A stretch of 64,000 nt of DNA from Oscillospiraceae bacterium (GCA_014799385.1 JAAVIC010000020.1:120085-184084), one strand, 5' to 3'. Numbered from the stretch's first letter, positions 46,427 to 54,725 are shown. Numbers and translations: made by a program. The notes: generated by a model from the letters alone, not told the origin.

Positions 46427-47770
46427 ATGTTTTCAACAAAGGAAATCGCGCAAGTAACAAACGGAAAATTAGTGGGAGATGATGTGAGTATCTCCTCGGT
46501 GTCGTCCGATACGCGGACGATAAAAAAGGGTGCGCTGTTTATCGCGATAAACGGCGAACGATTTGACGGCAACGACTTCATAAAGCAAGCGGCGGCAGCG
46601 GGCGCGGCGGCGGCGATCTCGGATATGCCCGCTGGCTCGGTCAAGACGGATATTCCCGTAATTTATGTCGGAAATTCGCGCACCGCGCAGTTGATGCTCG
46701 CAAGGTATTACCGCAGCAAGTTCGATATTCCGTTGTGCGGAGTGACCGGCTCTGTCGGCAAGACCTCCACCAAGGATATGATTTATGCGGTACTCTCCGC
46801 GAAATTCAACACCCTCAAAACGGAGGGAAATTTCAACAACGAGATAGGACTCCCGCAGACGCTGTTCCGTCTTAATGAGGAGATGGGCGCGGCGGTTATC
46901 GAGATGGGAATGAGCGACCGCGGTGAAATCAGTATGCTTTCCAAGACCGCAATGCCCGATTGCTGCGTGATTACCAATATCGGTTATTGCCACATAGAGC
47001 AGCTCAAAACCCGCGAGAATATCCTCGCTGCAAAGATGGAGATACTTGATGGAGCGACCTGTATCGCCCCGCTGATTGTCTGCGGCGATGACGAGTATCT
47101 CTCCAAGGTAAATCCCGATTGCCGCGTGGTACGGTATGGAATGTCCGCCGCGAATGACGTTTACGCGGATAATGTGCGTCAATCCGAAAACGCGATGGAA
47201 TTTACAGTGCATTACAAGGGAAAGTCATATGACGCGCGCGTTCCCGCTGTTGGAGAGCATCACGTGCTGAACGCTCTCGCGGCATTTGCGGTGGGAATCG
47301 AATACGGAATGACCCCCGAGGAGATAGTCCCTGCGTTTATGAACTATGAGGGCAGCGGACTGCGCCAGAAAATCGAGAAGAGAGGCGATGTGACTGTGAT
47401 TCTCGATTGTTACAACGCAAGCCCCACATCAATGCCCTCCGCGCTGAAGGTACTCGGCTCTATGAAAGGACATAAAGTCGCGGTTCTCGGGGATATGCTG
47501 GAGCTGGGCGAGCAGTCCAAGGCTCTCCACGCGGGACTTGCCGATGTAGTTTCGGCGAACGCGGAGCTGATTTTCCTGTACGGGCGCGAAATGCACGCGC
47601 TTGCCGCGGAGCTTTCAAAGCGCGGGGTTTCCGTGTTCCATAGTGAAAACAAGGAGCAGCTTACGAAAATGCTTATCGAGAATATCAAAAGCGGCGATGT
47701 GATTCTGTTTAAGGGTAGCCGCGGAATGAAAATGGAAGAGATTGCGGACAAAATAGGTGGAAAATCGTGA
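46427..47770 (+). CDS. murF: UDP-N-acetylmuramoyl-tripeptide-D-alanyl-D-alanine ligase
   Basis: VTGSVGKTSTKDMIYAVL, GNFNNEIGLPQTL, DCYNASPTSMPSAL, GDMLELGEQS. Confidence 0.96.
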   Translation: MFSTKEIAQVTNGKLVGDDVSISSVSSDTRTIKKGALFIAINGERFDGNDFIKQAAAAGAAAAISDMPAGSVKTDIPVIYVGNSRTAQLMLARYYRSKFDIPLCGVTGSVGKTSTKDMIYAVLSAKFNTLKTEGNFNNEIGLPQTLFRLNEEMGAAVIEMGMSDRGEISMLSKTAMPDCCVITNIGYCHIEQLKTRENILAAKMEILDGATCIAPLIVCGDDEYLSKVNPDCRVVRYGMSAANDVYADNVRQSENAMEFTVHYKGKSYDARVPAVGEHHVLNALAAFAVGIEYGMTPEEIVPAFMNYEGSGLRQKIEKRGDVTVILDCYNASPTSMPSALKVLGSMKGHKVAVLGDMLELGEQSKALHAGLADVVSANAELIFLYGREMHALAAELSKRGVSVFHSENKEQLTKMLIENIKSGDVILFKGSRGMKMEEIADKIGGKS

Positions 47771-48810
47771 TTAATGAGAACATTCTGACATATGTGATTG
47801 CGGCGTGTGTGGCGTTCGCGCTGACGTGGCTTGCGGGATTCTGGCTGATTCCGATGCTGCACAAGCTGAAGTACGGACAGACCATTCTGGACATAGGTCC
47901 CAAGTGGCATAAGGCGAAGAAAGAGGGTACGCCGACAATGGGCGGAGTGATGTTCATTGTGGCGGTAGTGCTGACGTTCGCGGCGGGAATGGTGGCTCTG
48001 TCGGCTATGAGCGAATCCGCGCTGGATAAGGCGGAGCTTACGCGTTCGGTTTCGGGGCTGGTAATGGCTGCGGCATTCGGATTTATGGGCTTTCTGGACG
48101 ACTTTATCAAGGTAAAGAAGAAGCATAACGAGGGCTTGACACCGATTCAGAAGATTATTTTTCAGGTGATGATAATCGCTGCGTACTTCGCGACAATGTA
48201 TGTAAGCGGTCTTGCGCGCACGGTGATAACATTCCCGTGGGGACAGTGGGATATGGGATTGCTGTATTATCCGATCGTCGGTCTGGGGATTCTGTATCTC
48301 GTAAACTCCGTGAACCTGACAGACGGCATTGACGGGCTGTGCAGCTCGGTTACAGTGGTGTATATGGCGGCATTCGCGATGATTTCGGGAATGTTGGGCG
48401 CGTTCGGCGAGGAACTGCTGACGTTCTGTACGGCGGGCGGCTGCATAGGTTTTTTGATGTGGAATTTCCCGCCCGCAAAGGTGTTTATGGGCGACACGGG
48501 TTCGATGTTCCTCGGGGGAATAGTGTGCGCGGTAGGTCTGGGCTGCGGCGCGGAGTTCCTGATGGTTCTCGCGGCGATGGTGTATATTCTTGAGGCACTG
48601 TCGGTGGTGATTCAGTCCACGGTGTTCAAAATCACCAAGCGTATTCACCACACCAAAGAGGGAAAGCGTCTGTTTAAGATGACTCCGATTCATCACCACT
48701 TTGAGCTTTCGGGTTGGAGCGAGGTCAAGATTGATGTGGTGTTCTCGCTGACGGCGGCGATTTGCGGCGCGGCGGCGGTTGTTTTCGGGTACTTTATGTA
48801 CATTGCATGA
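47767..48810 (+). CDS. mraY: phospho-N-acetylmuramoyl-pentapeptide-transferase
   Basis: KEGTPTMGGVMF, NLTDGIDGL, VFMGDTGSMFLGG, PIHHHFELSGWSE. Confidence 0.96.
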   Translation: MINENILTYVIAACVAFALTWLAGFWLIPMLHKLKYGQTILDIGPKWHKAKKEGTPTMGGVMFIVAVVLTFAAGMVALSAMSESALDKAELTRSVSGLVMAAAFGFMGFLDDFIKVKKKHNEGLTPIQKIIFQVMIIAAYFATMYVSGLARTVITFPWGQWDMGLLYYPIVGLGILYLVNSVNLTDGIDGLCSSVTVVYMAAFAMISGMLGAFGEELLTFCTAGGCIGFLMWNFPPAKVFMGDTGSMFLGGIVCAVGLGCGAEFLMVLAAMVYILEALSVVIQSTVFKITKRIHHTKEGKRLFKMTPIHHHFELSGWSEVKIDVVFSLTAAICGAAAVVFGYFMYIA

Positions 48811-48869
48811 CAGTGTACGATTATGCTTTGAATTATAATGATAATCCACTATTTAGAGTGAAATTTCAG

Positions 48870-48985
48870 CGCGTTATAACTTACAACAATAAATCGGGTT
48901 GCAATCAATGTGCGTTATAACTCACAGCAAGCTATCGGCTACTCGTGCATAGAACGTAAAATTCACAACAGCCTACCGGCGACTT
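48870..48985 (+). repeat. family A leader: three degenerate ~40-45-bp direct repeats
   Basis: GCGCGTTATAACTTACAACAATAAATCGGG / GTGCGTTATAACTCACAGCAAGCTATCGGCTACTCGTGC / AACGTAAAATTCACAACAGCCTACCGGCGACTTGTGC. Confidence 0.6.
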
Positions 48986-49090
48986 GTGCAAATTCCGCAA
49001 GCCGCCGTGGAAGCGTAGCGCAGCGGAGCTTTCACGGCGAGGCTAGTGCAGATGAGCTTGCTCATCTGCACGGTGCGGGATTTGCTATTC
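48986..49090 (+). repeat. family A element, copy A7 (upstream of ftsW)
   Basis: GTGCAAATTCCGC ... GTGCGGGATTTGCTATTCAGATAAGGAG. Confidence 0.85.
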
Positions 49091-49106
49091 AGATAAGGAG
49101 ATTACA

Positions 49107-50546
49107 ATGCAGCACACAAGACAAGGTTCCGCGCCGCGCGGTCGTACACGGCAGCCGAATCCGCAAGGTCGGGCGAATCCGCAGAGACCGCAGGGTCGGG
49201 TGAATCCGCAAAATCCTCATGGTCGAGCGAATCCACAGAGACCGCAAGATCGGATGAATCCGCAGAATCCTCAGGGTAGAGCGAATCCGCAAGGGCGAAC
49301 GATTCCTAGGAATAAGCCGAAATCGGCTAGGAAACCCACTCCCGCGCAGATAAAACAGGCAAAGCGCGAAAAGCAGCAGAGAGACCCCAACCGCGTTCGG
49401 TTTTTCAGCCTTGACGGCAAAATCGATGTGCCGATGTTGGTAATTATAATGGTGCTGTTGGTGTTCGGAATTACGATGATGTTTTCGGCGGGGCACGCGC
49501 TGTCCTATCAGGAAACGGGCAACTCGCTGTATTATGTACTGCACCAGCTCCCCGCAGCAGGTCTGGGGCTTGTGGGAATGTTCGCTCTGACGTTGTTTGA
49601 TTATCGCTTTTTACGGCACGAAATCAGGCTGTTCAAAACCAATATTCGTACTACTTTGGCGCATATCCTGTTGGTGGCAACGATGTTGCTGAACTTTATG
49701 ACTATCTTCATCGGAATCCGCGCGGAAATCGGCGGTCAGAAACGCTGGCTGCCAATGCCGATTATCGGACAGTTTCAGCCCTCGGACTTCTTGAAGGTTG
49801 CCGTGGTTATCTTCTTCGCGTATTATATCCACAAAAACTTCGACAAAATGCGGCTGTTTTTCTACGGAATCGCAAAGCCGGTTATGATTCTGGCAATGAT
49901 AGTTCTGTCGATAATCAGTCAGATGCATATGTCGTGTATGCTGATTATTCTGATGGTGTTCGCGGTAATGCTGTTTGTTGGCGGCGTGAACATCAAGGAG
50001 GCTCTGCCGATTGCGTTGGCGGCGGTTCTTGCGGTGTATCTGGTTATCGTGGTGTTCAAGGTGGGGTATTTCGAGGAGCGTATTATTTATATGGATCCGC
50101 TTTCCGATCCGGGAGACGGCTCGTACCAGAATTACCAATCCGCGTTGGCAATCGGTTCGGGCGGAATCTGGGGCAAGGGATTCGGAAACTCCAGCCAGAA
50201 GTATTACTATCTGCCCGAGGCGCAGAATGACTTCGTTTTCGCGATTCTTGTCGAGGAGTTCGGCTTGGTGGGCGGCGTGGTAGTAATTCTGCTGTTCTTG
50301 ATTTTCACAGCTCGCGGATTCTACATAGCGCGTCACGCGGAGGATAAATTCGGGTGCTTACTTGCAACGGGAATCACGTTTATGACGGGTCTTCAAGCGT
50401 TCCTGAATCTCGGAGTAACGCTGTGCTGTATCCCGAATACGGGTGTTCCGCTGCCGTTTTTCAGCTACGGCGGTACGGCGTTAATGCTCCAGTTGTGGGA
50501 GATGGGCTTGCTGCTCTCTATAAGCAAACGCGCAAAGCTCAGTTAG
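49107..50546 (+). CDS. ftsW: FtsW/RodA/SpoVE family protein with repetitive N-terminal extension
   Basis: multi-TM; GGGIWGKGFGNSSQKYYYLPEAQNDFVFAILVEEFGLVGG; FFSYGGTALMLQLWEMGLLLSISK; N-terminal NPQxPQGRxNPQ repeats. Confidence 0.93.
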   Translation: MQHTRQGSAPRGRTRQPNPQGRANPQRPQGRVNPQNPHGRANPQRPQDRMNPQNPQGRANPQGRTIPRNKPKSARKPTPAQIKQAKREKQQRDPNRVRFFSLDGKIDVPMLVIIMVLLVFGITMMFSAGHALSYQETGNSLYYVLHQLPAAGLGLVGMFALTLFDYRFLRHEIRLFKTNIRTTLAHILLVATMLLNFMTIFIGIRAEIGGQKRWLPMPIIGQFQPSDFLKVAVVIFFAYYIHKNFDKMRLFFYGIAKPVMILAMIVLSIISQMHMSCMLIILMVFAVMLFVGGVNIKEALPIALAAVLAVYLVIVVFKVGYFEERIIYMDPLSDPGDGSYQNYQSALAIGSGGIWGKGFGNSSQKYYYLPEAQNDFVFAILVEEFGLVGGVVVILLFLIFTARGFYIARHAEDKFGCLLATGITFMTGLQAFLNLGVTLCCIPNTGVPLPFFSYGGTALMLQLWEMGLLLSISKRAKLS

Positions 50547-50713
50547 TTATTAGTTTCTGATTTTTGGATTTATAACTATGATCCGCTGTTTGGGGTGAAG
50601 TGCAAATTCAAAACGCGCCTTTTGAAGAGTGGATTTGGCGCGTTATAATTCACAGCAACAAATCGGGTTTCAATTTATGCGTGTTATAACTCACAACAAC
50701 CTACCGGCGACTC

Positions 50714-50820
50714 GTGCAAATTGCGAAAGCGAGCGTTGCGGCATACCGCGCAGCGGTGTGCCGTGACGCTCAGCTAGAGCAGACGAGCTTCGCTCGTCTG
50801 CTCGGTTCGCAATTTGCTAT
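50714..50820 (+). repeat. family A element, copy A8 (upstream of murG)
   Basis: GTGCAAATTGCGAAAGCGAGC ... GGTTCGCAATTTGCTATTAAGATAAGGAG. Confidence 0.85.
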
Positions 50821-50839
50821 TAAGATAAGGAGTGTTAGA

Positions 50840-51979
50840 ATGAGAATACTGTTCGCCGCGGGAGGAACTGCGGGGCATATCAATCCCGCGCTGGCAATCG
50901 CGGATAAGGTTCGCGAGGTGTTCCCCGAAACGCGGATTCTGTTTATCGGAACTCCCGAGGGAATGGAGAGCCGATTGGTAAAGAAAGCGGGATATGACTT
51001 CCGCGGTGTGGAGATGTCTGGATTTCGGCGGGATATTTCACCGAGCGCAATGGTGAGGAACGTCCGCGCGGCATATTGCTACTTGATTTCCGCAAAGAGC
51101 GCAGTGCGGAAAATAATCCGCGAGTTCAAGCCCGACCTCGCCATCGGAACGGGCGGTTACGTAACGGGCACGGTTTTGGGTCAGGCGGCGGCTATGGGAA
51201 TCAAGACCATCACCCACGAGAGCAACTCCTATCCGGGAATGGCGACAAAAATGCTCTCCACAAAGGCGGACAAGGTTCTGTTGGCGACCGAGGACGCAAA
51301 AAAGCACCTCAAAGATTCCTCGCGGTGCATAGTCACGGGAAATCCTTTGCGGACGAATATCCCACTCGAGGAGCGGAAAGCCGCACGTGAACGTCTGGGA
51401 CTTCCCGAGGGGTTCACGGTTCTGTCGTTCGGCGGAAGTCTTGGCGCGAATAAAATCACCGAATCGGTAGCGGAGCTTATCGCGTGGGAGCAAAAGACCG
51501 GGGGAATCAATCATATCCACTCCTATGGCGGCGGCAACCGCGATATATTTATGGACGCGCTGAAGTCCGCGAATGTCAGGGAGGATAAAAAGCGGCTGAT
51601 GTTCAAGGAATACATCGATAATATGTATACGTGTATGTGCGCCGCAGACTTGATCATTTCCCGCGCGGGGGCAATGACGATTACCGAGCTTACCGAAATC
51701 GGGAGACCGTCTATTCTCGTTCCGTATCCCAACGCGACAGAGAATCATCAGTACTACAACGCGCTGTCGCTGGTAAACGCGAATGCGGCGATTCTTATCG
51801 AGGATAAAGATTTGACGCGCGCGCGTCTGGTGGACGAGATTTCGCGGTTGTATTCCGACAGAGCGCGGCTATCCCTTATGGAGGAGAACGCGAAAAAGAG
51901 CGCGAAATCCAACGCGGCGGATAAAATCCTCGCGGAAATTGTGGATTTAGTCGGCGAGGAGGCTTTAAGAAAGTCCTAG
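50840..51979 (+). CDS. murG: undecaprenyldiphospho-muramoylpentapeptide beta-N-acetylglucosaminyltransferase
   Basis: FAAGGTAGHINPALAIAD, THESNSYPGMATK, FGGSLGANKI, ISRAGAMTITELTEIGRPSILVPYPNATENHQ. Confidence 0.96.
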   Translation: MRILFAAGGTAGHINPALAIADKVREVFPETRILFIGTPEGMESRLVKKAGYDFRGVEMSGFRRDISPSAMVRNVRAAYCYLISAKSAVRKIIREFKPDLAIGTGGYVTGTVLGQAAAMGIKTITHESNSYPGMATKMLSTKADKVLLATEDAKKHLKDSSRCIVTGNPLRTNIPLEERKAARERLGLPEGFTVLSFGGSLGANKITESVAELIAWEQKTGGINHIHSYGGGNRDIFMDALKSANVREDKKRLMFKEYIDNMYTCMCAADLIISRAGAMTITELTEIGRPSILVPYPNATENHQYYNALSLVNANAAILIEDKDLTRARLVDEISRLYSDRARLSLMEENAKKSAKSNAADKILAEIVDLVGEEALRKS

Positions 51980-52000
51980 AGCGTGTTCACATTAACGCTC
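51977..52000. repeat. 24-bp exact repeat (copy 2) starting at the murG stop codon
   Basis: identical to 9745-9768. Confidence 0.75.
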
Positions 52001-52013
52001 AATCACAAAATTT

Positions 52014-52092
52014 CCCTTTCAACATATTATGGTGTATACCTGTTTCGTTTTTCGGCGAAACGGTTCAACGTCGTGTTGAATATTTGAAAGGG
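52014..52092 (+). promoter_or_regulatory. 5'-UTR hairpin able to sequester the murA Shine-Dalgarno
   Basis: CCCTTTCAA-C-ATATT pairs with AATAT-TTGAAAGGG (14 bp, one bulge); GAAAGGG is the SD 7 nt before ATG 52100. Confidence 0.55.
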
Positions 52093-52099
52093 TGATGTT

Positions 52100-53365
52100 A
52101 TGGATAATCGCCAGAAATTGATTGTGAACGGCGGATCTCAGCGGCGGATAGAGGGCGAATTGCGCGTACACGGCGCAAAGAACAGCGCCCTGCCGCTGCT
52201 GTCGGCGACCGTTCTTGCGCACGGAGAGTGCGTTTTGCACAACACTCCGCGCCTTACCGATGTGGACGCCGCTTGCCGTATCCTCACGCAATTGGGCTGC
52301 CGCGTGCGCCGTGACGGAGATACCGTGAGCGTGGACGCAACAAATGTATCGGGATATGAGATACCCGAAACGCTGATGCGTGAAATGCGCTCGTCCATCG
52401 TGTTCCTCGGTGCGGTAATGGGGAGGAACGGCAGATGTCGATTGTCGTTCCCGGGAGGGTGCGAGTTGGGCGCGCGCCCGATTGACTTGCACCTGTCGGC
52501 ATTGGAGCAAATGGGCGCGGAAATTACCGAGGAACACGGCTATCTGAACTGCGAGGGAACGCTCCACGGGGCGAAAATCACGCTGTCTTTCCCATCGGTG
52601 GGAGCAACCGAGAATATAATGCTGGCGGCGGTTACCGCTAAGGGTTACACCGAGATTCACAATGCCGCCCGAGAGCCTGAGATTTCCGACCTGGCGAACT
52701 TTCTGAACAAGATGGGAGCGAAAATATTTGGAGCGGGAGAGAGTGTAATAACCGTGCGTGGCGTGGAGCGGTTAGAACCCGCAGAGCACAGCGTTATCCC
52801 CGACAGAATTGTCGCGGGGACATATCTGTGCGCGGCGGCAATCACGCGCGGAGAGCTGATTCTCACAAATTGTGAGCCGCAGCATATGAACGGATTCCTC
52901 ACCGTATTGGAATCAATGGGCGCGCGAATTTACAACTATGGCGGTGAAAAGTTGTATATCACCTGCAAAAAGCGGCTTATCGCTCCGCCGACAATTCGCA
53001 CAATGCCGTATCCCGGATTCCCGACCGATATTCAAGCGCCGTTCACCGCGCTTTGCGCCACCGCCGAAGGAACGTCCGTTTTCGTGGAAACCATCTTCGA
53101 GAATCGATTCCGTCATATTCCCGAACTGGTTCGCCTGGGAGCGTCCGTCAAGACCGAGGGCAGAGTCTGCGTTGTTGAGGGCGTAAAGCGGCTTTCGGGC
53201 GCGAAGGTCTGCGCTGCGGAGCTTCGCGGCGGCGCGGCATTGGTAACGGCGGCTCTCGCCGCAGAGGGCACAAGCGAAATCACCGGGCTGCAATATATCG
53301 ACCGCGGCTATGAGAATATCGAAACCGCATTGAGGTCAGTCGGAGCGGACATACGCAGAAGTTAA
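52100..53365 (+). CDS. murA: UDP-N-acetylglucosamine 1-carboxyvinyltransferase
   Basis: RIEGELRVHGAKNSALPLLSATVL, PGGCELGARPIDLH, FPSVGATENIMLAA, YPGFPTDIQAPF. Confidence 0.95.
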   Translation: MDNRQKLIVNGGSQRRIEGELRVHGAKNSALPLLSATVLAHGECVLHNTPRLTDVDAACRILTQLGCRVRRDGDTVSVDATNVSGYEIPETLMREMRSSIVFLGAVMGRNGRCRLSFPGGCELGARPIDLHLSALEQMGAEITEEHGYLNCEGTLHGAKITLSFPSVGATENIMLAAVTAKGYTEIHNAAREPEISDLANFLNKMGAKIFGAGESVITVRGVERLEPAEHSVIPDRIVAGTYLCAAAITRGELILTNCEPQHMNGFLTVLESMGARIYNYGGEKLYITCKKRLIAPPTIRTMPYPGFPTDIQAPFTALCATAEGTSVFVETIFENRFRHIPELVRLGASVKTEGRVCVVEGVKRLSGAKVCAAELRGGAALVTAALAAEGTSEITGLQYIDRGYENIETALRSVGADIRRS

Positions 53366-53387
53366 AAAATCAGGAGCGTGGAAAAGA

Positions 53388-54506
53388 ATGAACAAAAAAC
53401 CCGCAAAATCACAAAATAAACCCGTAAAACCGCAGCAGAAATCCGTCAATCAGCTGGGAAGTGCGCCCAAATCCGCGCGTCCGCAGAATTTGCAGAAAAA
53501 AACTCCGCGAAAACCGCAGAATCCGCAGATGAGAACCCCAAAAAAGCCTGTGCAAAAACCGCAGAATCCGCAGCGGAAAGCACCTCAGCGGGCACAGAAT
53601 CCGCCGAGACGTCCCGCGAATCCCAAGGCGGATAAGGCGATTACAGCGGCGATGCGGCGGCGCAATCCAAAAGCGCGGACAAAGCGGTTTCGCGGCGGAA
53701 ATTACATTCTTTACTACCTGATGGCGGCGGTGGTGGTGATTATCGTACTGATAATCCTGTCGAACACGGTGTTGTTTAAGTGCACGCGGATCGACGTAGC
53801 GGGGAACGTGCGATACAAACCCGAAGAGATCCTCTCCGTGTGCGGGATCACTGAGGGTGATAACCTGTTGAGGGTCAATACTGCCAACGCAGAGAAAAAT
53901 ATTGCCGATGCGTTGGTATATATTGACAGCGCGAGTGTGAAAAAGCATTTCCCGACACGTGTGGAAATCACCGTTACAGAGGCTGAAAAGTGGTATTGCG
54001 TGGAGGAGAACGGTATCACGGCGGCGATTTCGCGCGGCGGAAAGATTGTGGAGCATTGCGCGCCCGAGGATTTCCCCGTTGTTCACGGATTGGAAGCGGA
54101 GAGCCTTCAGACGGGCGCGTGGCTGAAATCCAAAACGGACGGCAAAACTGGGATTCCCCCGCTGCTGCTGAACGCTGCCGAAAAGGCGGGCTTAAGGGAC
54201 ATCACCGCCATCGACATCGCGGACAAGTTTTCGATAAAAATGGTGGTTGACGGCAGAATCACGCTTGAACTCGGTTCTTCGTCCGAAGCGGAATCCAAGC
54301 TGATCATCGCGAAATCCATAATCGACAGCGACATCGGCGAAAATGACAACGTAACAATGCTGCTGAGCAATCCGGATAAAGTCGCTTTGCGGAATAATCA
54401 AACCGAAGTGCCCGTTCAGTCTACAACTTCATCTACAAGTACTCCGGCTGAATCTTCCGAACCTCCCGAAGAATCAAAGCCGGAAACCCCCGAAGATTCC
54501 GAATAA
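53388..54506 (+). CDS. ftsQ: FtsQ/DivIB-type cell division protein with long basic Pro/Gln/Asn N-terminal tail
   Basis: single TM then POTRA-like VLFKCTRIDVAGNVRYKPEEILSVCGITEGDNLLRVN. Confidence 0.85.
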   Translation: MNKKPAKSQNKPVKPQQKSVNQLGSAPKSARPQNLQKKTPRKPQNPQMRTPKKPVQKPQNPQRKAPQRAQNPPRRPANPKADKAITAAMRRRNPKARTKRFRGGNYILYYLMAAVVVIIVLIILSNTVLFKCTRIDVAGNVRYKPEEILSVCGITEGDNLLRVNTANAEKNIADALVYIDSASVKKHFPTRVEITVTEAEKWYCVEENGITAAISRGGKIVEHCAPEDFPVVHGLEAESLQTGAWLKSKTDGKTGIPPLLLNAAEKAGLRDITAIDIADKFSIKMVVDGRITLELGSSSEAESKLIIAKSIIDSDIGENDNVTMLLSNPDKVALRNNQTEVPVQSTTSSTSTPAESSEPPEESKPETPEDSE

Positions 54507-54519
54507 AGGCGAAATTTAA

Positions 54520-54693
54520 GGCAACACCGCACAAAGATTGTCGTCCGATTACGTTAAGTAAATTTTTCGTCAGATTGCACAAAATTGACGCAGTAAGGCT
54601 GTCGCCTTTTAAGGGAATTTTGGGTAATATGACGGAAAATTTACAAGTAAGCGGGCGGCAAAGCGCGAAGCGCGGTCTTTGTGCGGTGTTGCC
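54520..54693. repeat. family B MITE-like palindromic element, copy B2 (between ftsQ and ftsZ)
   Basis: GGCAACACCGCACAAAG ... CTTTGTGCGGTGTTGCC termini; body homologous to B1. Confidence 0.8.
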
Positions 54694-54725
54694 TAAAAAC
54701 AGTCGAAAATAATTTCAAAAAACAG

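Noticed and set aside
10478-50820. Family A as integron attC sites or a cassette array
   Set aside because: No integrase, elements sit before rather than after genes, and the genes are conserved housekeeping clusters.
10478-50820. CRISPR array
   Set aside because: Repeats are dispersed, variable and structured, without regularly spaced unique spacers or cas genes.
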